From positions 558,001 to 622,000 of the forward strand of contig JAWPGT010000006.1 in the NCBI GenBank assembly GCA_034638255.1: DNA of 64,000 bases. The letters are read 5' to 3'. Source of the DNA: Coprinus comatus (lineage: Eukaryota > Basidiomycota > Agaricomycetes > Agaricales > Agaricaceae). Of the stretch, positions 35,901-47,300 are shown piece after piece (within the stretch, counting starts at the first letter, position 1; every line of letters begins with the position of its first letter). Position numbers and translations under genes: made by a program. A model generated the notes under the pieces. The model worked only from the letters and a program-made list of their open reading frames with translations. It did not search any database and was not told the DNA's origin.

Positions 35901-37151
35901 TATTCTAGTTGAAAGAGGCCCGTTAATGTGTTGAAAGTATTATAGAAGTAGCTACCACTTACTTGCATCGTAGACTTTAGCTTTTCCTGAAGTAGATGCC
36001 TAAATTTTGCAATATCTTGTGCCAAGAAAGCATCTATTTCATCCCAACCAAAAGACTTCGTTAATTCTTCGGTAGCTATATCGGTTATCAGAGGTTTGAT
36101 TCATAGAGAATACATGTCGGTAAGTCAGCTTACAAACGCAACGTCTGATGTTTGCAAGAGGTAAAAGATTCGTTGAAGTGCAAAAGTAGCACACTGGGAA
36201 GGGTTTATATTTCTTTTTTCAATCGGGCTTTCGTAAACAGACTATATTATATATCAGAAGAAATATGATGGATGGATCGGAATTTCCATGAATTACCTTG
36301 CGAAATGACCGAATAGAAAACAAAACCTGAATCAACGCATTCATGTAGGATGTAAGTCCCTTTTTCTTAAGCCCGACAAAGCCAGTTTGCTTCCTCAAGC
36401 TAGAAAAAAGAGTGCTTAAACTAATTATTGGACTAAATATTACTGAAGTAACATACCTTTCTTGTGTAGGCTCCGGTGGTACAGCGTCACAGTCTTCAAG
36501 AACCCGAAGAAAAAATGTAATATCCACGGCATCATCCTGTAGAATAGGAAGTGTACGACCATGTTGTGCTGAGCGAAGCGTAGTTAGGTTAGTAGAGAAG
36601 CCCCAGCCGTCATTCTTATCGAAACGACGCCCGGAAACTGGAGTTTAATGAAAAAGGTAAGCCAGAAAATTGTAGATTATAATAAACACTCACGGGGATT
36701 AGTGATATAGATAGTGGGATCGTTTGGGTTTGAAAAAGCAGCAGCATACTCTATGTAGACATTCCACCCATTTGGCAGCGAACTTGATTCAGTATGATAC
36801 AAGTAAATAAAAATTGCATCGCCAGAATTATCATTCCCATCTCCAAAAGGATATATACATATATTCCTGAATATATGGGAGGTTGGGATACATACATCAT
36901 GAAACGAGCCAAGAACTGACCACTGGTGCCCGCCACATTCAAATACAGGGCTGTTTGCAACTCGACCTAAATCACCCCAATTCTTAATGTTCCATGTGAA
37001 GTCTTTGGTATCCTTAAAGACGCGTCCCGTTGGGTGAGGGAAATGCTTTTCTTTGAAATGCGACACTGGATCATAAGCAGTGCTATTTCAGTTTTTAGAT
37101 AGGTTGTAGTGTACAGTACATACGGTTCTTGAGTGAGATTGGCTGGTCCAT
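32915..37151 (-). CDS. USP7/Ubp15-like protein (MATH + USP + C2 domains), predicted inactive
   Basis: ATG at 37151 (MDQPISLKN) to stop at 32915 (EGVKETT), with about 20 introns. The MATH domain comes first (FTWNIKNWGDL, CIYPFGDGNDNSGDAIFIYL, DDAVDITFFLRVLE). The USP domain follows: TGFVGLKKKGLTSYMNALIQ, NVNQKHTTVEDF, HGLQDAERGKLFRSFPPVLFLRLKRW, HAVLVHSGDLASGHNYAYI, WLKFDDDCVT. Then comes the USP7 C-terminal region (ELRLYVEDTP, RVGTCIDHDSHKIRFTSM, YRFALMKPTTPLHPSYLEDDD). In active USP7 the first box reads GLKNQGATCYMN. Here the catalytic Cys is Ser (codon 36348-36350) and the oxyanion Asn is Lys; His and Asp remain. The frame is otherwise intact. I infer a non-catalytic paralogue that may still bind ubiquitin or partners. 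Confidence 0.8.
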
Positions 37152-37528
37152 CGTGTAATATATTGAGTGATGAAAAAGTCTAGGATGGCTGAAGGTGAGC
37201 GAGGTGGTAGATAGAACAAAGTGAGACAAATATATTACGAACTAGTCACTTCTTTCTCAATTACTTGACCTAATCATGAAAGGCAGTCACCTCACAAGAT
37301 GCATTCAAAGACTAATCCTACCAGTTAATATTTACGCGTCCGGATTTCACGCAGCTTACATGGAAGTGAGACAGAGGTACTTACTGGTACTTATGCATAT
37401 GAAAGAACCAGTTTGTAATTTCGCGTCCGAAGACTATACATAGTCAACCCTGTGCTCCTATCTACGTATTACCATTTTGGGAAGAGGTGTCTATGCGGGA
37501 TTTCTTCGTATTCCAGACGATCCTCACC
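37152..37528. other. Intergenic, about 380 bp
   Basis: Upstream region of the USP7-like gene and 3' flank of the F-box gene. AT-rich, with nothing recognisable. Confidence 0.5.
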
Positions 37529-38881
37529 TCAATTTTCCGTAAACAAAAACCCAACAGAACACTCATCCGTATCCACATTCAACTTTTCCGCATCCGAACT
37601 GGGCAGATGATCCAACACTATATCTACATCCAGCCCAGCTCCGCTGACTTCAACCCCATGACCATTATTCTTATTCTTCGGTCTAACTAACCCTTCCACC
37701 CATTCACCCACAATCCTCTTTTTAACAACCACACAACTACAAGGAGCACAAGGATCATCCAAAGCAACAACCTTAACACTTTTTATCTTTGGCATCTTCA
37801 AATGCGGTAACAAAAAACATAAATTTCCTAGCCATCCTATCACTTTCAACATCACCAAATTGGCTAATACTATAGGTTCGGAAGGAGGTGAAGGTGATTG
37901 TTGATATTTGTTTATAAGGGAAAGTGTTTGAAGTGAAGGTAGTGAGTGAAGGAGATGCGGCAAAGATGCGTATGTTGTCGAGGTTATTAAAAGCGAAGTA
38001 ATTGTCGTGTAAGGTGATACTAAAATTGAATCTGATGGTGATGGTGAGGTTTCAGAGGGTGAAGAAGAAGGGGTATTCGGAAGTGGGATCGGAAATGAGT
38101 GTTCAGTGGTTGGGTATTCGAAACGATAGTCATATAACGCCAATTTCGACAGAGATTTGATACCAGATAGCCGATTTGGAACTTGGTATATGCCTGGGAA
38201 TGGATTAAACGATGTAAGACCTAATGTTGTCAATTGTGGGGTATAGAGTTTAGGAGGGCGTGGACGGAAGGATGGTGAAGTGTTGGTAGCATCCGATCCC
38301 GGTCCCGAACCCGAGACATCATTTCCATTGGGAGGTGACAAAAAGCAGGAAAGTACATTTGTTGTATATGGATTCATATACACCTTTCCCCATCTCTCTG
38401 AATGCATACATAGAGCATTCAAGACAGGGGTCAAGTTATGTGAAGATAGCATATATGTCCCGTAAAAGGCAAAGTTGAGCGGAAGAGAAGTCGGTTCAAG
38501 GACAGATAATGCGAGGTTGAGACGGAAAAGGAGTCGTTTGTGTGAACAGTCGGCACATCCTTGACTCGGTGAGGGTGTGTGGTTACAGCTATAATTGTGA
38601 TTCTGGTTAATGTGATTATGTGGATGCGTTTGAGTGATGTTGGGCCCATTAAGATGAGCCAAGTTAACGAGTATCGTGTTCCACAACTGAGGAGCAGACA
38701 AGACCGTCTGACGCCATGAAGAACACACTTGAAGGATTATGAAAAGCGAGTCGGTCGTCAAGTCCAAGTGTTGAAATGGGAATGCAGTGGAATTGGTAGT
38801 GGGGTTTCGACGAAGGAATATTTCGCAGAGGAGTTCATACGGGAGTCGATGTATCGGAGTTGCAGAAACCGAGTCCAACAT
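37529..38881 (-). CDS. F-box protein
   Basis: A single uninterrupted frame of 450 codons from ATG 38881 to the stop at 37529. The N-terminus has a classical F-box: IHRLPYELLCEIFLR, then ILQVCSSWRQTVLSAPQLWNTI (about residues 10-70). The rest has weak leucine-rich segments (LYTPQLTTLGLTSFNPF, SLSKLALYDYRF, LPSLQTLSLINKY) and a Ser/Pro-rich loop. This matches the large F-box families of Agaricomycetes, thought to be SCF ubiquitin-ligase receptors of unknown target. No intron is needed, unlike most neighbours. Confidence 0.8.
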   Translation of the reverse strand: MLDSVSATPIHRLPYELLCEIFLRRNPTTNSTAFPFQHLDLTTDSLFIILQVCSSWRQTVLSAPQLWNTILVNLAHLNGPNITQTHPHNHINQNHNYSCNHTPSPSQGCADCSHKRLLFRLNLALSVLEPTSLPLNFAFYGTYMLSSHNLTPVLNALCMHSERWGKVYMNPYTTNVLSCFLSPPNGNDVSGSGPGSDATNTSPSFRPRPPKLYTPQLTTLGLTSFNPFPGIYQVPNRLSGIKSLSKLALYDYRFEYPTTEHSFPIPLPNTPSSSPSETSPSPSDSILVSPYTTITSLLITSTTYASLPHLLHSLPSLQTLSLINKYQQSPSPPSEPIVLANLVMLKVIGWLGNLCFLLPHLKMPKIKSVKVVALDDPCAPCSCVVVKKRIVGEWVEGLVRPKNKNNGHGVEVSGAGLDVDIVLDHLPSSDAEKLNVDTDECSVGFLFTEN

Positions 38882-39482
38882 CGTAAGAGACTGTCCTAGG
38901 AAGTAGTACTTGGTGTTGGTTCATATAGGTTTCAAATCCTAGACGGGAGCTACGCCTGTGAGCGATCTGGGCAACAAAGCGACTGCGAGCTGAGCAAACT
39001 TGACAGAAAGAAGAGCAAACGGCAAAACCAAATCTCTCGACTACTTGGAATCGGCCACGTCCATTTCGAATTTGAACGGCATCAAAAAGGAGAAGAACAA
39101 AATAGCCCCGAGTTAAAATAAATAAAAAAAGAACTGTCAGCATATCAAACGGAGGTGACGGTAACGAAACCTCTGACCTTGTACTTCTCCTTTATCGACT
39201 TCCAAAATCAAATGCAGAATTATTCTCCGGTAACCTCGTCCCGCTTCTTTACCTTCACCAAACTTTATACACACCTCCCTTTCCAACAGAACTTACCATA
39301 CCAAGAATCCAAATCCCATTAGGGTAGAGTCATACTCACGTACCGACACGAGTACGAACGTTCAAAAGCCTAAGGTGCGGAAGAAAGAAACGTTGTGACC
39401 ATCGCATCAATTGTGTGCCGTGCGCGTGAAGGGTCAGCAAAGTTACTGCCGACTGAAGGATCATTGCGTCCAAAAGCTCAGG
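38882..39482. other. Intergenic, about 600 bp
   Basis: Upstream of the F-box gene. An open frame of 102 codons overlaps the gene start but has no sensible protein character. Nothing else is visible. Confidence 0.45.
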
Positions 39483-39764
39483 TCAAGGTTTTTCAAACAG
39501 TGAAAGAGTCAAAAGCCTTTCTAGAATAGATTCGATGGACATGACCCAATAACTCGGCTCATTCTCAGCAATCACTTGGCGCAGGTCCCAATCATTCGGT
39601 GAAACGGAACTTGTATTTAGCACACAACTTCTTAGGTTATACGTATGTTTCACTAATGCCCCAGAAATTACTATCCGTTGATCGACAATAGCGGACGAAG
39701 ATAACGAAGATAGCACATCCGAACAAACGCGGGAACGCCACGTACTGGGAAAGTGCTTCAGCAT
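39483..39764 (-). CDS. Short ORF, possible F-box-gene remnant
   Basis: A frame of 93 codons from ATG 39764 (MLKHFPSTWRSRVCSDVL) to stop. Its composition is more protein-like than the flanks (NDWDLRQVIAENEPSYW, ESILERLLTLSLFEKP), and it follows an F-box gene in the same orientation, which makes a truncated relative conceivable. No F-box start is visible. I do not recognise it and it may be spurious. Confidence 0.25.
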   Translation of the reverse strand: MLKHFPSTWRSRVCSDVLSSLSSSAIVDQRIVISGALVKHTYNLRSCVLNTSSVSPNDWDLRQVIAENEPSYWVMSIESILERLLTLSLFEKP

Positions 39765-40132
39765 AACGCATAACTAAAAATATTACTCCTCTCCCGCTTA
39801 TACACCATAAACTCTCTCACACATCCACCTTACAGTATCTGATAACATCTATTGATAATCATGAGAAAAGAATTTATCATATCGTTGACAAATACCTTAT
39901 CGACGAGTTTATCCGACAATTACATCATTTTACACTTGGATTTGGTGAGAACACCCCAACAAATCAACACCCCAGAGGTAAGAGAAAAGTGCCATAGAAA
40001 TAGCCAGCAAACACATCGTAATGTACAATCTAAAAGCCTAGATAAAAACGATGACAAAACTGCAGAACACACGAGCGGCAAGCAAAAACTTCAGATAGGC
40101 TCAAAGCCCAAGCAAACAAAAAATCCAAGATC
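39765..40132. other. Intergenic, about 370 bp
   Basis: Flank between the short ORF and the end of the HECT_2 gene. A 94-codon plus-strand frame (39852-40136) is Lys/Thr/Asn-rich and overlaps the neighbouring 3' end; not called. Confidence 0.4.
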
Positions 40133-43100
40133 TTAAGACCTCCTCAACCAACCGACATCCAAGCCTGCAATCTGTCTCATATGCCCCGGATACACTGAAT
40201 TTGTCTCTTTCAGTGTAACTACCAATCGATGACAAATATCCCTTGGATACGACAGATCCTCTGCTTGAGGGAAGCCAGGATACTTATTCAATATACTTCA
40301 TCGATAACCAACATCAATATTAAACTACATGTGCTGCAGGGTTTGAAAACTCACGTTTTAATATCTATAGCCTCGGCTGGACTCATCAATTTATACAACA
40401 CCTTCGCAGCATATATTGATGCAGTCTTCTCAAGGGTCCGGTAGGAACTTGCCGAGTATGACATCCGCATTCCAGGTTTGAACAACCATAGCTGATCAAT
40501 CAGTGCTCGTTAGTTATTAAACTTCTGGAGCTAGGCGTTCGAAAGCTCACAAGTATCCTGGGCTTTTCCTCTTCTTCGTCTCGTATGACAAACCGATACG
40601 TTGCATGGGCGGATACATACTCCATCATATCAGCCACAATAAACGCTGTGAGTGGTATCTTGACAGGCCTACCGGATACCAAAGGTAATTAGTAAATACG
40701 TTGGTCATAGACTCAGATATAACGTACTCGGCAGCGGGATTGACAGGACGTATGGCATACTTCAGCATGCGATACATCATACTTCCAGTTTCATTGACCT
40801 CATCAAGTTTCTGACAACGTCCGACAACGTTTCCACACAAACATCTCGCTAATGTCCAATTCTGCGCATGCTAAAAAAAGAAATGTCAGTACTAGTTAGG
40901 ATGAATGCGAAACACAAGGCAAAAGAAGAAAGATGTCCGCTCAAATGTAGCTCCCATAACGTGAATCTTAATGTATGAGAGTTGTTTTGTGAGCGTACCT
41001 CCAAGTAGCCGCATGGCGGTCACTTGGAAGATTAATATTGGACGACTTGTATCAACCGATTCGCTAGACCAGCACCAGCACCATCGTCCGTTGTTAACTA
41101 GTCCAAAAGGTTTCCCTCAAGAACCGAAACGCACGGATTCAAGTTGATGAACGGGAAAAGCCATTGGTAGGAGCCAATGCCGGTCTTCTTTTTCGTCCGA
41201 TGACATGGCTCAGGGAAACACGTACCTTGATTTGTTCAGGTGTACAAAGATTATTCTTATTGATCGCCGAATCTTCAAACAGAATGTAGCTCCCTCCAAC
41301 AAGAGCTTGATCATGCTTTGGCCAGAATCCGCGTTTCCCGTGCTTGACAACGTGTTCGTGCAACTTCTGATCCGAATGGCACATCCACGCCTCAACGAGT
41401 TCTTCCCAATGTTCCGAGGGCAGGTCCCGGTAATCTTTGATCTTGGCGGATTGGATGAGAGGAAGCGAACAAGAGGCACATATAAATGTCGTAGGACTAG
41501 AACTAGCCAGCTGTGACGCGTCGAGAAGTGGATTGTCATTCCCAGTTATATCGGATGATTGCAGTCGAGGGATGGCTGCCAACTTTATTTCGAACTGGTT
41601 TTGTTGCCCTTTCACTTCCTTTTTACCGGACATTACATATCCAGGTAAAATTAATGGACCTGAAGACGAGGCCCCATTTTTGAGGATAAAGTACTCATTT
41701 ATCGGTTCCGAATCAGGTAAAATCGATAGTGGTACTTCAGCCTGAAATTCGGCCCCAGGTGTAGTCCCACTAGCAGTAAAATACACAAGAATATGATGTA
41801 GATTCTCGTAATTTTCGGCGACGTAAGAGATTTCAAAAGCTACAGTATGATATCGATATCTCAGTTGATGAGGCCACAAATGGGATATAATGTAACTTAC
41901 CAGTTGTCTGGCCCCTAGATTTAGGCCTTGAGCTGCTACCCCTAGAAGATGGACGAAACCATGCCAAGGGCGGCGCAGACACGCTCCTGTCACGGTTCTT
42001 CTGTTTCGTTTTGGTTGAAGAGGACTCTGGTTCATGCGATGACAGAAGATGCGGAGGTGGAGGTTCCCTCACAAATTCAGGTAAGGTCAGCAGCGCTCTG
42101 GGATCGGACCGGATTAGTTCAGGCGGTACGGCTTCACGAATAAACTCTGGTAGAGAGAGTAATGCTTCTGGGTCTTTAACGCGTGGTTGTAACATTGCAT
42201 CTTGACCGTGAATACGACGGGAGTCCGAGTGCTTCGCCAGCTTTTCGACAAAGGCATCCCTCTACAAAAGTCCGTCTTCGTCAGACAAATGTTACAATTA
42301 TATGATCAGAAAACTTGCCTTTTGTAAGTCCCTCTGTCGGGCTTTCTCTAACCGACTCTGCATACCTCCTTCCAGTATGACAACTTGGTCTTTGAGAGTA
42401 CGCTCTGAGGCTTTACCTAGAAGATCCAGAATGTCTTCTAATTCTTTGACATCCTGTTCTTTCTGTTTACCACGAACACGAGCAGTTGCTTGTGTTGATT
42501 CGGCTAGGTTGCCTTCTCGGCTAGCTCGCTCGAGCTCAGCCACTTTGGAGGATTTTAATTCCACCCTTTGGTTGTGTATTTGGGGGGCTACCATATAGAG
42601 TCTATCGATAGCCATTGCAACGGACTCTAGGTCCATCCGCATCTTTTCGTCTGTTGGACGAACGTGTTGGGAAAATGAATTTTTCATTTTAGTATCTTCC
42701 GAAGAATGCAAATCATATTCAGGTGGTTTTTCGTCATCATAGCTGGGAACGTCGTAGCCTGGAGGAAGGTTCTCGATTGAGAAGCGAGGGAGAATTTCTG
42801 TCCTCTCTTTACACAAAGAAACTACTGTTTCAAGTTCCTCATCAATACGCATCCAAAGCAGAGCTGTTTCAACGACCAGAACAGGAGATGCATCTTTGGG
42901 AACAAGATCTAGCCGTGAGGTCAGGCGTTCGACTTGCAAGCCATTAAGTTGCCGCTTCAACGTTTCGAGAAGATCTGCTGAGGAAGACGGGTCAGGGTCT
43001 ACCCATGCGGCCCTACTGATTGTTTGAAGGCCAGGCTGAGGCATTGTGGCATAAATAACGGCCAGGCTATTGAAATGTGACAGAAGCGAAACAAGTGCAC

Positions 43101-43731
43101 ACGCCAGTGTGGCATCGCTAGGTTCTAAATCTTTGGAACGAACCTCAACACGGTGACGGAGCTCTTGAAACAATTCGGCGTCGGTGAAAGAATCAGGAGT
43201 CTGAACCATTTCTCCGCGAGCTTGCTGCTGGCGGAGATTCAGTACAAGAGTGTGAAGAGCAGCAGAGGGAGGGTCAACTTGAAGGACTTGGGGTGTAGTT
43301 GATTGTGGACTAGTGGGCATGGAGTGTCGGCGGTCTGGAACAATGGGATTCCAGTGGCTGGAAGAGGAAAGTAGGTCGTTAAGTGTCATGATACATGATT
43401 TCTGGACATATGAGATGGATGGCATGAGATCGTTCTGGTTTATGTAATGATTAAATACGAGATACGTTGACAAACTGGCAAGCAACTTACTCACCAAAAC
43501 GTCGGTGGAGATTTGTAAGTGGGCCTCACTTGGCGTGAAGTCATCTTGAGCTTGCTGCTGCTCAAAAGTGACATTACCTTCAACCAGATGAGTCGATTCA
43601 TTCGAAGCCAAGTGGTTCCTTCGAATTTCGTCAATTTCGTCTGTCGAAAATGGTGTCGGAACTCCAGATAGATGGATAGTGGGCTCCGCAGATTCCGACC
43701 CGGTCGCTTTGGGTCTGGTAAGGGTGGCCAT
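40133..43731 (-). CDS. Long protein: coiled-coil N-terminus fused to HECT_2 (UBE3D-like) domain
   Basis: ATG at 43731 (MATLTRPKATG) to stop at 40133 (DVGWLRRS). The N-terminal 500 residues contain helices and a coiled coil (VAELERASREGNLAEST, KELEDILDLLGKASERTLKDQ, RLEKARQRDLQK). A GC-AG intron (donor GCAAGT near 42318) joins RDAFVEKLAKHSD. Next is an LPEF repeat-like segment (ALLSLPEFIREAVPPEL, ALLTLPEFVREPPPPHL). A GT-AG intron near 41900 leads into AFEISYVAENYENLHHILVYF. The C-terminal half is the HECT-like E2-binding domain: ICASCSLPL, DLPSEHWEELVEAWMCH, ALVGGSYILFED, ARCLCGNVVGRCQ, PLTAFIVADMMEYV, YRFVIRDEEEEKPRIL, WLFKPGMRMSY. Conserved Cys are present. UBE3D-type proteins bind E2 enzymes. 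The exon pattern at 40.87-41.22 kb is unclear. Confidence 0.7.
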
Positions 43732-44366
43732 ATCACGACTTGCTAGGTGGGAAAGTATTAGAAAGATAGTATGAAGCGGGAGAGAAATAACAAAACGTAC
43801 TGATACAGCGTTGGGTATCCGAAGAGAAGGTTGTTGTTTTGGCGAAGGATGCAACAAGTGCCACAGTTGCAGAAGCGAGCTGACTCGTTGTAATGGACCC
43901 TAAAGAGAAGAATTTGGTGAAATGAAAGCCGTAAATGACCTGACTGCGCGGCAGAGGTTATGGGTCAAAGATACAGTGGGAGCGACAATGGATACCATCA
44001 CGTACCACAGCCTCGCGCTTGTCGTGAGCGATGGCTATATGCTGTATGCTGATGGACTGTGCGCCGTCTACTAACACCAATCTGTCATTTATGGGAGAGA
44101 ACAAGAGATGGTTGTTGCCTAGAAGTCATTCTGCGGGTTATTTGTATGCGGTCATGTGATATAAGTGCCGGCCCCTTTTTGGAAGAATTTATTGCGAATA
44201 AGTCGGCCAGCGACCTCATGTTCCTTGCATAAATACTTAGCCTATCCCACCTCACGAACATTCACGAATTTCCCCCCATTCTGACCCTTCGACACACGAC
44301 AACAACAATATCTCAATTTATATTACATCCATACCTTCTATACCAACCACATTCCCTCGATCAGCG
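43732..44366. promoter_or_regulatory. Divergent intergenic region (HECT_2 / WD40 gene)
   Basis: A gap of about 635 bp between two divergent starts. An in-frame extension to 43857 upstream of the HECT_2 start crosses a probable 5'-leader intron, so part of this region is likely transcribed leader. Confidence 0.4.
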
Positions 44367-47300
44367 ATGTCGGGCGCTATGCTTCCTGACTTTACCGAAG
44401 CACTCAAAGACGGCATGAAAAAGCCAGCACGTCGCAAGAGTCGCGGAAGTGAAGAAAATCGTCGAGAAACAATCCTCAGCTTGGTGGAGATGCTTTTACA
44501 AAATGACGATGTTACAAAACGTGGGTGATTTCTAAATATAAGCGTCTGTTTATGGACACAGGACTAAAGGAAATAGGCAAAGAACAACAACCCAGCTTCG
44601 AAGATGATAGAGATGTTCGTGAGTGCATTTCCCAGATATCAGGCAATATCACGCTGACAAACATATAGCCTCTGTTGATGAGCATTTGCAAGCCGCGGGT
44701 GCTGAAGCCTTCAACAAGTTTTCCCGGTGAGTCTTTGAATACAAGGATATATGTAACATTGGAGCTTACCGCCTGTATAATCAGGCGAATGGGTGATTTT
44801 GACCGAGAGGTAACTCTCACGTTTTACCTTCTCCTTATCAACCTAACAACCTAATTTTCAGTTGCGCAATTTTGCAAACGCTGCGCGGCAGCTCGGAAGC
44901 TCCGTAGCCATTCTATCATCCGCATTTCACCTCCGAGAGCGTGTTGCCCAAGTGTTGTTTCTATACCGAGAAAATGCAGCAGCCTTGTTTCCCAGAAAAG
45001 TATCCAGAGCTCCTAGAGAATTGATACATGATCCTCAAACCAGCAAGAGGCGGAGACGGAGGTGGAGAACGAAGGCACCTTCTCATATCGTTCGTCCTAC
45101 CGTCAACGAAGCTCTTGATGTTGAAGACTTTCCCGATGAAATCGAATGTTTTGCAAAGGATATCTCGACTTTTCTTCATTGCCTCAACGAATTTCCCGAA
45201 TTTACAGACGAAGCTGTTAACGCCTCCATTTTGTCCTTCGAACGCGATTTGAAGGTGAGCTGGCATCACTGCTACTTGACACGGATTCCTAACATGCGGC
45301 ACAAGTATTGGGCTTCATGCCTTAGGGAATATAATGGTAACATTTTTAACTTGTTCGGAGTCCTCAAAAAAATGACACCCCTTTGAGGTCAATTTCGGAA
45401 CCCGGCTGTCCAACGCTATCTTCACGATATCTCGCTCGAAATGGGAGAGCATATAGATAACATCACTTCCACCCTTTCAATTTTCATTGAAGTTGGTGCG
45501 TGGCTTTAATATAAATGCAAGTACCACCAGAGTGAATTGTCTGAAATTCACGTTATCTAGGCGTGCCGATCATTCGTTTTGCTCAGAAGCATGGTGCAAC
45601 TAACCTTCTCAACCTTTCCACTGTAGCTACTTTCTTTTCCGCCGTCACAGCAACTACGATGCAATTCTCTTTTGAAATATTGAACAACCCAACCGCAGAT
45701 GCAGTCAACTCCTTCTGGTTTGCTTCTCTGGTTTTCAGCATCGCAGCCGCGGTCAATAGTTTACTTGGATTAACTTGGAAGCAAGCAATGTAGTAAGTAA
45801 TTTTCTTTCGATTCATTAATATATCGGCCCCATACTTATTTCCGAACGCAGCCGTTCACCTGGGAATCGCGTGCCTTGGTGGGTCCTCATATGGATCAAG
45901 AGATCTCCCCTCGTGTTCCTCGTCTTGTCTGTAGCATGTTTTTCAATTGGTCTTTGCTTCTTTGCCTATGCATCGGGCCAGGTAAAGAGCTTCCGTTCCA
46001 ATCGTACCTAATTTTTTGATCAACTGAAATATTGCTATAGGCTAGGGTCACGTGTATGATCACTACGGTGCTAACAGGTTTAACTTCCTTCGGTCTCTGT
46101 GCTGTGTCAGCGTGGTTCGCCACGGAGCGATGGATCTTCATGCGATACCGCGGCAAGAAATGGCTAGATGATGTCCTGATGGAGATGGGGGACAGATTAC
46201 TTCAAAATTGTTTTGTCAGGTCCATTCGACAATTCCTCGAGAAAACCAGCTCTATCGTCACCCGTAGCGGTACCGCGATCAAAAGTGGTATCCTCACAAT
46301 TATTACATCCTGCTCCTGCGCACGAATCTCTTCTGAGATAGAAGACGGCTTACCCACATATAACGATTATCATTCACACTCCTCCAATGATAACGATAAC
46401 TCCAATGACAACAAAAATGTCAACTCGAACGAGAAAGAGAAGGCTTCCGACATCACCGTCTCGGAGCATCCAGTTCATAATAATAATGCTCGGCCTATAA
46501 GCACATGCTCACGATCGGTATCCGAGGAAAGGTCCCCAATATCTGAGCAATCACCAGTTACCCCAACACCAATAAATACAGGAAAGGCGCTGTGGCGGGG
46601 CGCCATGCATACACTCAAACTACGTGCTGCCATGCCAATGTTTCCTAGTACCTCAACTCATATTCAACCAATGAGACAACGCACGACGTCCTCGGGTATG
46701 GAACGGAGATCAAATACGCCTCATAAAACCATTGCGAAATCAAAATTGGCAGACTTGATACCAAAGTTGAAGGGTTTGGAGGCTACCCAGGACCTGGCGG
46801 CACATTCGGCTCTGGTTAAACATTTGCAGTTTTCTCCGGATGGGAAGTATTTGGCCACGTCGAGGTATGGGAATGCTTATATTTCTCTCAAAATCAATAA
46901 CCGATAATCTTTGTCTCTTACATAGTTGGGATCGGACATCAGTGATTTTCAAAGTCGGGGTGGGTCCAGAATTCTTCCTAACCCCTATCTAGCAGTACCC
47001 TGATCAATGGCTGTAGGATCCATTTATTTCGCATCGAGTGCTCGCACATATCAAAGGATTTGTTGGCCAAGTAGCTTGGTGAGAAATAAAAGTCCCAATT
47101 GCCTTTTTCCCTCTTACCGTATGTTTTAGGTCCCCAGATGGACGATATCTCTTGACGAAGATGAACAAAAGTATTAAAGTCTGGACGGCAGAGGTAAATT
47201 ATATTTCACACTAAAAAAAGACCATGCTAATGTTTTGAACCAGGATGGTGTTTGCATGAAGACTATTGACCGCGAAGATCCCGTAGAAGCCGTTACTTGG

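Noticed and set aside
41139..42035. Separate 298-codon gene starting MNQSPLQPKRN
   Set aside because: Its first 60 codons are the wrong frame of an upstream exon plus intron sequence; the protein-like part begins only after the acceptor near 41842.
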